From: Sitta carolinensis
Taxonomy: Eukaryota > Chordata > Aves > Passeriformes > Sittidae
Direction: 5' to 3'
Length of the DNA: 64,000 bases
Assembly: GCA_032173965.1 (NCBI GenBank)
Contig: CM063298.1
Span: 11,593,501 to 11,657,500 of the forward strand
Below, one piece after another: positions 42,241 through 53,818 of the stretch. The position numbers and the translations under genes are program-made. The first letter of the stretch is position 1. The number at the start of each line of letters is the position of its first letter. The notes under the pieces are model-generated. The model saw only the letters and a list, made by a program, of their open reading frames with translations. It was not told where the DNA came from and searched no databases.

Positions 42241-45200
42241 CCTCTGGCAGCTCCCCAGAACTCCCGCAGCCCCGGCACCGCTCCCGCAGCCCTTCCAGCC
42301 CCCGGCAGCGCCGGCCCTGCTGGCCCAGCCCCTGGGTGCCGGGACACTCGGGATGGGGCAGGTTTGCGCAGCCCCTGGGGCAGAGCCGGGTGAGCCGGAG
42401 CAGGACCCTGCTGCAGCCCTGGGCAGGACAGCAAGAGCCTGTCCCAGCCGGGGGGCCCCTCTGCCTGGCTGCTCTGTGCCCCCCAAGCCCTGCAGAGCCC
42501 GGGCAGGAGCTGGGGTGATGCTCCCCCTCTGCCCGGGCCGCTGAGCCCCCAAAGGGCAGCTCTGCCCACAGCTGGCACCGCTCGGGTTTGAAGGGCACGC
42601 GATTGATTCAATCGCTCTGGAGCACCTTGGTGTGGAATAAACAGAATCTCCTGATCCTCCTGAGGATGTGGAACCTGCTTAGGGACCGCCCTGTGACGGC
42701 CCCGGAGGGCAGGCGCATCTTCCCCGTCCCGGTTTCCTGGTGCTGGGAGCTCCGGCCGGACATCCCGCGGCTCCCGGCCCTTCTCCACTTGTCCGTGTTC
42801 CGCCCTGCCAGAGCGGCGTCAGGAGAGCCGCAAAGCTTCTGCCCCTTTGCAGCCCCGCAGCCTCTTTCCTGCCTTCCCAGCTGGAAAACGGGCTAGGAAG
42901 GTGTCCCAGGATCTCGACAGCCTCAGCACCTGAGCGCAGAGGGATGGGGTGAGGGATCTGACTCCTGCTGCGGGAACCCAAAGGCTCTGCAGCTGGCACG
43001 GCGCCCAGGGGCCCTTTCCTCCCTGTGGTGCTGTTGCAGCACATCCCCAGCCCCTCTCAGGATCTGGGAATGTTTTACAGCCAGGCAGCTCCTGGCATCT
43101 CCCCTGGCATCAGCTGGTGCAGGCTCAGCACTTCCTCTCCCCGGTTTCCCATTCTAAATGGCACCATTACTCCGGGATGCAAACAGCAGATATTTTCTGT
43201 GGTGTCTGGGGTGGAGACGGAATTCTGGCTCCTTTGAAGAGGGACAAGGAGCTGCACGGCTCAGAGCTGTGGTTCCCACCGTGGGCACAGGAAGGGTGAC
43301 ACTCACGGACATCCCTGTAGGACACAGTAACGGTGCCCAGATGCTCCCGGCCCGGAGGCAGCTCCCAAACACCCGGTCAGGGCGGATTCCCCTCACCTTC
43401 CCCAGCAGCGGGGCCGGTAAGGTCCCTCTGGCTCTGACCCTCCCGTCCCCCCGAGCATCTCGGGGCCGCTGAACCTCCAAGATCTCATAGCGTCGGCCCA
43501 GATGGGTCAAAGCCAATTAACGTCAGACCAGCCCATTTCGGTGGGAAACCATCTGACAGAGCAGCGCTGACGGGAGCCCGGCGCTGGCCCCACCCGCAGG
43601 TGCAGCGCAGGCTCCTCCTGTCCCGCACCCTCCCTCCTGTCCCGTACCCTCCCTCCCGCCCCGCCTGCTCCCCAGACACGCCACCAGCGGGTGTCCCATC
43701 CCCGCCGGGGTGAAGGCAGCAGGAGCCGCAGCCCCGCTGCACGGCTGACACCCCGGCAGCACCAGGGATGCTCTCCCGGCAGAAGGGAGCTCGTGGCCTT
43801 CCCCCAGGCTGATAAGCTCCCTGCGAGAGGGTTTTAATCACATTTCCCTGTTTGCTGTTCCAGGAGACAGAGATAATGAAGGGAGGGATGGAAGCGGTGT
43901 CTGTGCAATCCCTGCAGCAGGAAAACGGGGAAAGGGAGGAGGGGAGCTGGGACACTGCCAGGGAGCTGCTGCCACCCCTTATCTCTGGGCTGGTGGGGAC
44001 AAGTGACCGCCACCAAAACCCTGCTCTCTCCCGGCTGAGCCGCGCTGGAACACGAGCCTTCAGCCTCTGCAGGGTGCCACGCCATGCTGTGCCATTCTGT
44101 TCCCATTCCCATCCCCATTCCCAAGCCCCGGGAGGCATCAGGCTCTGCGCTCCGTGTCTCAGCCCCCGCGCAATGTGAACAACCTGCACCGGGCAGGAGC
44201 GGATTCCCCGGCAGCAGGGCTCGCTGCCCGCGCCCCGCAGCTCCCTGTCCTCCCCTCTCCCGGCTGGAAGTGGCCGCTGTGCCTGGCAGCCCTGCCCCAC
44301 CTGCCATCTGTCACCTGGCCCGCCGGTGACACATGGACCCGGAGCTGCCGCGCCCGCCCCACAGGGATCCAAGGGTTAAATCCTCCGGGAGAGGGGGCCT
44401 GGCCGATGGGGAGGAGGAGCAGGGGCGGCCAGAGCCTCTTGTCCCCATCGCCAAGCCCTGGGGCCGTTTGAGGGGCGCGCGGGGCTCCGGGCCCCCCAGG
44501 GCCGGGAGCAGAGGAAGGCGTTGGCGCTTCCCGCCGGGAATGCCCGGCAGGGACGCGGTGCCGGCGCCAGGTCAGCAGTGCCGCTGTCCCGGAGCTGCTC
44601 GGGACGGTGCGAGCATCGCCCGCCGCCGTGGGGAGCGCGAATTTCTCCCCTCTCTGGAATGAGCGCGTTTCAGCGGGGCTCATGGATGTGATAAACACAC
44701 AAACGGGGAGCAAAGGAGCGCCGGGTCCCGGCTAAGGATGCGAGGGCTGCAAGGCAGCAGAGGAGAAGGGGGGAATGTTTTCTCCTCTCCGTTATTATCG
44801 CAGGAAGGTGAACAGCAGGACAGAAAGGTTTCAGGGCGGTGCAGCCGTTCTAAGAAATCCCATGTATTTCACATCTTTTGGATGTTTTTCCCAACAGCTC
44901 CCTGACATCCTGCTAGGATCCATCTCACCCCCAGGGAAAAGGGACAGTAGCAAGGCTCACCTCATTTTACCCCCTCCAGACCTTGTTTAGGAATAGAGCC
45001 ATGTTTATGGAGAAGTGGGAGCAGGGCCCCAGTCCTATGAGGGGTGAGGGCTCAGGGAGAGCTGCAGGCTCCTTTCCTGGAATTGCACCCATAATCCAGG
45101 CCCACCACAGACCCCTCACTCCTAGGGGAATTACAGGAGGGATAAATGAATGAATGCTGACTAATTAAGCAATTAATTAGTGCAGGCTCTGTGGACAGTG

Positions 45201-47450
45201 CCTGGTGCAGCTGCGCAGCTCCCAGAGCCACCCCTCACTCCTCACCCCTCGGAGAGGCAGCAGGGGAAGCAGAGGGGGTTGGAAATTACAATGCTATTGG
45301 AAAGTTTAATTATATCCTCGTGATTTGTCATCCCAGCCGTGGCGCTGGAGACCGTTCCCTGCGCTGGGATGGATTTCTGTCCCTGGCTGGGGCACAGGGG
45401 CAGAGGAGCTGTGCCCGCCGAGCAGGACCCGCTCCAGCCAGGCATTCCCAGGGATTTACGGATCTCTGGGACCTGGCTGTCCTCACAGTCAGGTGGTCAG
45501 TGACCTCGGGGCATCCTGCCTGTGCTGTGCAGGGCTCCGGAGCGAGGTGGATCCCGCAGGCACTGCAGACAGAGCCAGCCTCACTCTGCCTTCTGTGCAG
45601 ACTCTGATTAACGGGCAGAGTGTCTGGCTGTCCTTTGTGCAGACATGGAAAGATCCAAATGAAGGCTGGCTGTCCCTGATTAACCATTCCCCTTCCCACG
45701 CCTGTTCCCAATGCCGGGATTGTGCCCTGCTCTGCTTTGCCACCCCTGGACAGATCACCTGCTGCTGCTGCTGCTCCCTTACAATTAAAACCAAGAGCAG
45801 GTGACTGATGATAATTGTGAGGGAAGGTGAGGATTGCTTCATCTTCCTCTCCAGTTACATCTTCCTGCTCGGGAAGAGTGGACACAGAACCACCTGGCTG
45901 CTGCTCACACCCCCGGCAGGTCCCCCCCTGGTGTCCCACAGAGGCCTCTATGTTCCACGAACCAGGGGAGCCGTGCTGGCTCTGGGGGAGCCTCGTGCTG
46001 CCCGTGCAGGGCAGGCCCTGCACAGCCTGGCCAGCCTTGGTTTAGCTGGGGCATGGACATGGATGAAGGAGGGGTCGGCACTGCCACTGCTTTTCCCTCT
46101 GTCCCACCAGGAGAAAAACCCTGGGACCACACAAACCCCACTTTTGCTGCAGGGGCAAATCACACAGTGCCTGACCCTCACCCCAGGGGCTGGGTAACAG
46201 TGCACACAACTGGATTTTCTGCAGGCACCCCACAGCAAACCCCAGAAATGACCCCAGGGGTGTGACAGGGGCGTTGGCATCACGCTGCCGTGGAGCTCCC
46301 TCGCAGCCAGCAGGGTGACAGTGATGACAAATGACACTGGCCTGTAATTACAGCCAGGCTCTGCTCAGCCAGGGCTGCTGCATTATTGAGAGCAACCAAA
46401 AATACGCCCAGCTCAGTCATTAACTGCTCTGGGCCTCATGGCGAGTGGCTGGCAGAGGGGAGAGGGGACAGCCTGGGATGTGCTGCAGAGGTGTTTACCC
46501 CCCTCCATTCCACAGGGATGAGGTCCTGGGGGAGCAGAGCACCTCGGAGGGCTGGGGATGCCGATGGGAAAGTGGTACTAGGATAACATTAACTGCCTCA
46601 GTGTCAGCATCACTGCTGAGCTGAGCTCCAGCAAGGCAGGGGATCAGGGGAACCCGTGGGCATGGCTTTGCTCCATGCCCAAGGTGGGATCTGGAAACCA
46701 CCTGGAAAACAGCTTGGATGGGAAGGGTGTGAGGAGGAGGGCAGGGAGTGGGGGGCTCCCCAAAGCCTGGGGCGCCTCATCCTGTGGCTGCTCCAGGAGA
46801 GGCTCTGCCCCAGGGCAGTGGAGCAGGGCGGGCTCCTCTCTGTCAGCACCACTGAATTCCCCCAGCTGAGGGGCTCCTCCCTCTGCAGGGACCAGCACGG
46901 ACCCGAACCTTCTCCTTCTTCTCCTCCAGGAGGATTCCCATCGTTTCCTGGGAGCTGGCCACTGCCCAGCTCACTCAGCCAAGAGCTGTGAGCACTCTCC
47001 ATCAGAGGTGGGGTGTGCCAGCTGTGCTCCTGTGCAGCCAGATGTGCAGGTGCTCAGAGCAAGAGGCACATTGGAGGGGCCCACAGAGGAGTTAGCCCAC
47101 ACCTGCAACAACCACAACACCTTGGGCTGATGTTCCTCCAAAGCCCAAGATACCAGAAAAAAAGCGTTTTTTTTTTCTATTTTCTCAGCCATTTTCCATC
47201 AGAAAGGCATTGGATGGCACATTGTCACCCTAGAGGTGTGTGGCCAGGCTCAGTGCCCCTGCAGCAAGCTGTCTCTGTTTACCAGAATGTCCCCTCCTGG
47301 GTCATTGCCCAGGTGAGCAAGGCAGTGGCCAGTGGGGCAGTGACTCCAGGGGACATGAAAGTCTTGGCCAGGACAGTGACAGTGACATTTTCCTCCAGGG
47401 GAGCACCGAGAGAAGGTGACTCAGCGGCACGGGCAGGGTTCAGCCCTCAC
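42241..47450. other. Intergenic region between ARHGAP44 and the CYP2 gene
   Basis: No spliced exon series or protein similarity was recognised on either strand; frames are short. An AT-rich element with AATGAATGCTGACTAATTAA and GCAATTAATTAG lies at about 45146-45180 (TAATTA cores, homeodomain-like). The ARHGAP44 and CYP2 genes are divergent, so this interval contains both upstream regions. Confidence 0.55.
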
Positions 47451-47679
47451 CTCCCCGCGCTCCCGCGGGTGTCACAGAGCTCCCGGTGCCCAGGACGGCT
47501 CGGTGCCCTCTGTCCCAGCACCGCGGGGCCGGGCGTGCGCCGGGCCGGGCCAGAGCAGCGCCCCTCGTGCTGGGAAGGGCCGTGCGTGCAGCAGCCCCGG
47601 GCTCCGCTCTGCTCGCTGCTCGCTTTCCTCACAGAAATTCATTCCCTCGTCTCTCTCCCGGCTCGGCAGCGCGGCGAGG

Positions 47680-50600
47680 ATGGATGCTGGATGGGCAGGG
47701 CTGCTCGTCACGCTCCTCCTCCTGCTCTCCGTCCTGTGGTTCCTGGTCTGGAGGAGCGACACGAAGAGGAGCCGGCTGCCTCCTGGCCCAGCCCCGTGGC
47801 CCATCCTGGGCAACCTGTGGCAGAAAGATGTCCTGCCCCTCTACAGGCACTACGAGAAGGTAGGGACAAGTGTCCATGCTGGACCCGTTCGCAGCCCCAG
47901 CAGGACAGGCAGTGGAAAAGTCCCGTGCCAAAATAGAAGGGGAATCCCACAGGTGACTCTTCCTACCTTTCTTTTGTCTTCTTCCCTCCCTCATCTCTTG
48001 CTCTCAGAATTGCCTTAATCCCTACTGCTGGGAGCAGAATCAACCCAGTTATGGAAGCCTTTCTCCTCCTGGAAGGGACCCACGTGGTGACAGTGCCCTC
48101 AAGGGCTGCAGCGCTGCCGCTGTCCAGAGCTGCTTCCCAGAGATGCTTGGAACCCCTCAAAGTGGCACTGGGATAAAACCCCCAGGGAGAGGGACAGGGA
48201 CAGGGCTGGGAGTGGGATGAGGTCACAGCTGTGAGGGGGGCTCTTCCCCTCCCTGCTGGGCATTCTCCAGTGCTGTGAGCTCGAGTCCCATTTGAAAGGG
48301 AGTGAATGAACTGGAGTGAGACCCTGGCTCACAGAGCTGCCCTCCCCCAGCTCAGCAACACCTACGGCCCCATCTTCACCGTGTGGCTGGGGCTGAAGCC
48401 CGTGGTGGTGCTCTGTGGGTACGAGGCTGTGAAGGACGCCCTGGTGGGACACTCTGAGGAGTTTGGGGGCAGACCCGAGATCCCCCTGCTGAAGCAGCTC
48501 TCCAAAGACTACGGTGAGTGCCTGGATCTCTCCTGGATCCATCGGGGTGAGCAGGTGGCCACGCCCTAGTCTAGGGAAGGGCTCAGCACCCAGGACCTCA
48601 AACGCCCATTTCCTGCTCTGCAGGACCTTTCTGCTGTGCCCCTTGTCAAGGACAGTATTAATTCCAGTTGGGCAGTTCCAGCTTTGTTCTGAGTCACTGT
48701 AGAGATCCTCATCCTTTCGTGGACACTGCACACCTGCATTGTTCCCTGGCTTGTTGCCCTGTTGCTCCTCAGCCTGGCTCCGAGCAGGGCTCCCACTCCC
48801 TGCAGGGTGGGCAGGGGCTCATCTCCTCTGTGCCCCTCCAGGATTTGTCTCCAACAATGAGAAGAAGTGGCGGGAGCTGCGGAGGTTCACGCTCAGCACC
48901 CTGCGGGACTTCGGGATGGGGAAGAGCTCCATGTCCCAGAAGGTGCAGCAGGAGGCTCAGCACCTGGTGGAGCTGCTGACAAAGCTCAAAGGTGACGTGG
49001 GTCCTGTCCTTGCCGGCCCTGTGGCAGGTAGAGGACACACAAGAGTGTGACCCCAGAGCTGTTGGCAGGGCCCCGTGCGGGTTCAGCCAGGGTTCAAACT
49101 CAGGGGCTCGGAGCAGGGGAAGGAGTGTTTTCTTTCTTGAAGCAGATAAATATCTGGTGACTTTCTGAGGCATTTCTCACCTCTGGTGGCTGCAGGCAAT
49201 GCCTTTGAGCCGATGACCATGTTCCGACACGCCGTGTCCAACGTGATCTGCTCCGTGGTCTTTGGGAGCCGCTATAACTACAGCGACGCTGCTTTCCTGG
49301 AGCTGCTCAACGCCATCGGCAACTACATCAGCTTCTTCCTGTCGCCCGTGGCCAAGGTGGGGGCCTGCGGTGCTCAGCACCCTCTGTCTGCTGCCCTGGG
49401 GGCTGAGGGTGCTCCCTGGCGCGGCGGGGACAGCGTGGCTCTGAGGGAGGGGCTGGGAGGCTCAGAGCCGGCCGTGCCCCTCCCTCGCAGGTGTACAACA
49501 CCTTTCCCAGCATCATGCTCCACCTCCCGGGCCGCACAAGAAGGTCCTGGCCGACTGCCAGAAGCTGAAGGACCACATCCAGGAGAAGGTGCAGTTCCAC
49601 CAGCTGACTCTGGACTCCAGCTGCCCCCGGGACTACATCGACTGTTTCCTGATGAGAGCAGAGAAGGTAGAGGGGGGGCTGCCCTCCAGCCTGGCTGCAG
49701 CCTGCAGTATCACCCAGACTACACTGAATCCCTCCCCTCTGCACCTTCCTGCAGGAGAAGGGCAGCCCAGAGACCATGTACAGCCACGAAGACCTGATCA
49801 TGTCAGTGTTCAACCTCTTTGGCGCCGGGACAGTGACAACTAGCAACACCCTGGTGTTCTTCCTGCTGATGCTGGCAAAGCACCCCCACATCCAAGGTAG
49901 AGCAGCAAAACACAGCTGCTCCTGTGCCTGGGGTGCTCACAGGGCAGAGGGTCCCAGCCCGTTTAGGGGCAGACCCAAATCATCCTTTGAGGTCACCCAC
50001 GGGTGGGAGCTGTTAGACACAGACTCCCACAGGCCAGGGGGATCCAGGGGCTTCTCCCTGTGCTCCATCCCTGCCCGTGCAGATGGCCCCGGGATGGCCT
50101 GTGGGAGATGCTCTGAGCTCGCCTGATGCAGGGAGGAATGAGGGCAGAGCTTCTGGGCTCTACAGGGGATTAGGCCAGCTTGTTCCCCCTCTAGCCCATT
50201 CCCAGCTTTAGGATAAGTGCCTGCAGAGTAAGAAACTCTGGGAGGTTGCAGAGCAGGCAGCCAGCCCGCTGCTGTCCCCAGCCAAGGTGCAGGAGGAGAT
50301 CGATGCCGTGGTGGGCACTGGCCGCGCCCCCTGCACGGAGGACAGGCTGCGGATGCCCTACACCAACGCCGTGATCCACGAGCTGCAGCGCTTCCACAAG
50401 ACCCGCATCGAGAACTTCCCGCGCATGACAACGGAGGATGTCCTGTTCAGGGGCTACTCCATCCCCAAGGTACACAGGGTGGCCCCGGAGCCTCTGTCCC
50501 TAAGGGAGAGGTGGCAGAGGGGCTTGAGTGACATTTGCCTTTGTCCCTGGACTGTTTGCACACATCTGAAGGTCCCAGTCTTTCACAATCCTCAGTAGCA

Positions 50601-51596
50601 ATGACCTTTCAGAGGGGAGCAGGGGCAGGTGGATGTCACTGCCACCTGACCCCTTCCTTGCCCATCCTGGAAAACAGCTCTTCCCACCGTGGAGCCGTGC
50701 AGGGCTGTGGGGCTGGAGCAGGAGCCCACCCTGGGGTGGGGCCAGGCCAGACCCCCCAGCCCTCGCAGATCTGGGGATGGCCACCCCTCCTGGTTTGACC
50801 CTGAGCACTGTGTGCAAAGCCCACCCTGGGGGAATATCTCCTGCCTTTGGATTTGGGGCAGCGAGTGGGACTGGAACAGAAGTGCCTGGGAATGACTCAG
50901 TAACTCGTGCCTCACGAGCTGCACAGACTGGCAGGACCATGGGACAGCAGAGCCCCACGCCAGTTGTCCCAGTGGCACAGAGCCACCATTCCAGGCTGCC
51001 TCTGCACCTGCTTGGGATCTGGGGTTCACACCCAGCCTCCCCATTCCCCCAGATACTCCCATCCCAGCAGAGCCCACGGTGTGGTACTGCTGTCCCTCCT
51101 CATCCCTGCCCATCCATTCCTCTCCCACAGGGCACTCCTGTTATCCCGGTAATTTCCTCCGTGCATTCGGATCCAACCCAGTGGGAGAACCCAAAAAAAG
51201 TGGACCCTGCACACTTCTTGGATGAGCACGGCGAGTTCAGGAAGCGCGAGGCCTTCATGGCATTCTCGGCAGGTGAGTGCTGTCCCGCTGCCAGCTCCGT
51301 GCCCAGGAGGGCAGCACAGACACCAGGGGCTCCAGAGTGCCCCCTCCCCGCGGGCGCTGCCCACCCTCCTGTCCCCGCCGTGTCACCCTCTGTCCTGCTC
51401 AGGCAAGCGGATGTGTCCGGGGGAGGCGCTGGCCCGCATCGAGCTCTTCCTCTTCCTCACCACGCTGCTGCAGAGCTTCACCTTCCAGCTGGCCACGGAG
51501 CACAGGGAGCTGGATTTATTCTCCCTGTGGCTGGAGATTGAGAGGAGGGCGATCCCGGGCAAGTTCTTCGCCATCCCACGCTCGGTGTCCTCCTAA
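47680..51596 (+). CDS. CYP2-family cytochrome P450, nine exons, one-base frame break in exon 5
   Basis: A microsomal haem monooxygenase of the CYP2 family; the subfamily is not certain. Exons: 47680-47859, 48351-48513, 48842-48991, 49196-49356, 49491-49666, 49755-49896, 50282-50469, 51131-51272, 51403-51596. Lengths 180, 163, 150, 161, 176, 142, 188, 142 and 194 match the conserved CYP2 pattern except exon 5, normally 177. The missing base falls at about 49529-49534, in LPG followed by KKVLADCQ, and shifts the frame unless corrected (then about 498 aa). Visible elements: an N-terminal membrane anchor (residues 5-24), the LPPGP hinge at 33, WRELRR in helix C, I-helix [12 protein letters not shown] with Val where most P450s have Asp/Glu (CYP2D enzymes also have Val), ExxR as ELQR, and the haem loop [11 protein letters not shown] with Cys439. 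The start at 47680 has a GAGGATGG context. Without reads the gene could be functional (sequence error) or a recent pseudogene. Confidence 0.9.
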
Positions 51597-51918
51597 GCAG
51601 GGAGCGTGGGGCAGGGAAAGGCTCCTCCAGGGGCCTCCACCCCTGCCCCAGAGCGAGCCCTGTGGCCACAAAGGCTCAGCCATGGTCCCCACAGGAGGGA
51701 CGGTTTGGGCTTGGAGTTTCTCCTCTGAGAACTGTCGGGTACCTCTGCCACCAGCTCCAGGAGCAGCCTGCTCCCCATCCCAGGGACATGAGGAAGGGGC
51801 ACTGCTGCTCCTGCCCCATCCCATCCGTGCTGTTTGAGCTCCTCGTGGCAGGGCTGCCTGGGGCTCGTGGGCTGGCTGGCGGCTCCCTCAGTTTGGGGAA
51901 TGATTTGGAGAGCTCTGC

Positions 51919-51924
51919 AATAAA
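51919..51924 (+). terminator. CYP2 gene poly(A) signal (AATAAA)
   Basis: A canonical AATAAA lies 323 bp after the stop codon, followed about 20 bp downstream by TGGTGTTTATAAG, a GU-rich sequence. The interval 51597-51945 is the inferred 3' UTR. Confidence 0.8.
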
Positions 51925-52094
51925 AGTAACCATCAAAACTGGTGTTTATAAGAACACTTGTGGTGCATTCAGTTCTTCCCAGTGCAAAGTTCCCAGGCAC
52001 AGGATTTCAGCTCCATTTCTCTTCCGGGGGTGTCTTCACCTTTCCCAGAACAGCTTGAGCCAGGAAATCACCCAGGCATCAATCCAGATCCACC

Positions 52095-52390
52095 CTTGGA
52101 ACAACATGCGCAGGGACAGCTTCCACTGTCCCAGGCTGCTCCAGCGCCAGTGTCCAGCCTGGCCTGGGACACTGCCAGGGATCCAGGCACAACCCCAGCT
52201 GCTCTGGGCACGTGTCCCAGGGCCTGTCCACCCTCACAGGGACAATTCCTGCCCAATATCCCATCTAACGCTGCCCTGCAGCAGTTTGAAGTCACTCCCC
52301 TCTGATCTGTCACTTCAGTTCCTTGTCCCAAGTCCCTCTCAGCTCTCTTGGAGCCCCTTCAGGTACTGGAAAGGGTTCCAGGAACAATTT
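52095..52390 (-). mobile_element. CR1-type LINE 3' fragment (- strand)
   Basis: Reverse-orientation CR1 motifs on the + strand: CCACTGTCCCAGGCTGCTCC, CAGTGTCCAGCCTGGCCTGG, GGGCCTGTCCACCCTCACAG, CTAACGCTGCCCTGCAGCAG, then TTCCTTGTCCCAAGTCCC and GAGCCCCTTCAGGTACTGG. The element's 3' terminal hexamers are missing. Confidence 0.85.
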
Positions 52391-52869
52391 GGAGGGGTTT
52401 GCCTTGCTGGGGTGCTCCTGCAAACATGGGGAGGGGAACAGCAGGGACTGTGCCCTGGGGGAGGTGGCTGTGCCCTGCTGGAGGGAGGTGAGGTCAGAGG
52501 TTAATCCTCCTGCCCTGTCCCTGTCCCAAATGATGCAGAAACCAGCCTTTACTCTCACTCTACCTGCATTTGTGACTTTTAGATGACTAAATCAGCTGCT
52601 TTCTTAATCTGGGGAAGCTGAGGTAGGCAGAGCCACCTGCCAAAAACGTGTGTGACCGAAGCCTTTGCTCAAACTCTGCCAGAAGTCCTGGTTTACACTG
52701 TGCCATTAACCTGGGTGACCTCTGGGCTCTGCGTCTACAACCAAACACCGCTGTCCAAAGGCCACCCGTGCTCCTCTTCCCGGGGCGTGCCATGCCTGTT
52801 TGTGTCCCTGCCCAGCCCAGCTGTGCTCGGGGCTGGCACGGTGCCCTGCCCTGGCTGCGGGACCCATCC

Positions 52870-53180
52870 CAGAGGGGCTGCTGGCATCCCCCGGCACCCC
52901 GACATCCCCCGTATCCCTGTACCTGCCATCACCCGGACATCCCCCCGTATCCCCTGTACCTGCCATCACCCGGACATCCCCCGACATCCCTGACATCCCC
53001 CAGTATCACCCTGTACCTGCCATCACCCGGACATCCCCCGACATCCCTGACATTCCCCAATATCCCTGGTACCTGCCATCACCCCGACATCCCCCAATAT
53101 CCCTGGTACCTGACATCACCTCCACATCCCTGACATCCCCCAGTATCCCCTGTACCTGCCATCACCCCGACATGCCCCGG
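52870..53180. repeat. CATCACCCGGACATCCCCC minisatellite
   Basis: About 12 units of 20-35 bp composed of CCCCGACATCCCCCGTATCC and CTGTACCTGCCATCACCCGG. It lies between the CYP2 gene and the first recognised FBXW10-like exon. Pro/His/Ile-rich frames are artefacts. Confidence 0.88.
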
Positions 53181-53818
53181 GCGCCCCCCGGCGCCGCCCG
53201 CTGCGGGGCTGTGTCCGGCTCTTAGCAGCACCACGGCGGCGGTTGGAGATTACGGTAACTGTCACCGGGGCAGGTGAGGGGAGCCCCGGGCAGGTGAGCG
53301 GCTCCCTTCCTTTCCCTCTGCAGTGTCACCGCTCCAGTCGTGCTCCTGCTGGTGAAGATCGAGTGGCTAAGGGCAGAGAAGGTTTTCCCCCGTTCCCAGC
53401 AAAGCGGCGCGATGTCCTTGGCACCAGTGGCCCTGCTGTGCCCCTTGGAGCCTGGGGCTGTCACCTTCGCCTGCTGGTGACTGCTGGAGCTGGAGGGTGC
53501 ACAGCACAGCGCCAAGCGCTGCCCTGCGTCCCCACCGAGCCCATCCAGCGCGGCCCGCGACGCCCTGACCCCTGCTGTGTCCGCAAGGGAGGAGCCCCCG
53601 CCGCAGGGCAGGGGTGAGGGGCAAGAGATGGCACCCTGTCCCTCGGCCCCGCTGGTGCCAGCTGTCCTGCGGGCCGGGAGCGCTCCCAGCCCGTCCCGTG
53701 CCCGGTGCCGCAGTGATGGGTCAGAGACCCCCGGCCCTGCCAGGGCAGCGCTGACAGCGGCGCTGGCCACAGACCGAGGCTCGAGCACTTCCAGCATTGT
53801 GAATTCCCTGTTTTCCAG
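53181..53818. other. Segment upstream of the first recognised FBXW10-like exon
   Basis: GC-rich DNA in which the missing N-terminal exons of the FBXW10-like gene might be expected. Frames exist (for example 53243-53617 and 53577-53906), but none resembles the Cys-rich N-terminal region of mammalian FBXW10 and none joins convincingly in phase to the exon at 53819. Confidence 0.4.

Noticed and set aside
47416..47679. In-frame upstream extension of CYP2 exon 1
   Set aside because: CYP2 proteins begin just before the hydrophobic anchor; MDAGWAGLL at 47680 fits the family length and start context.
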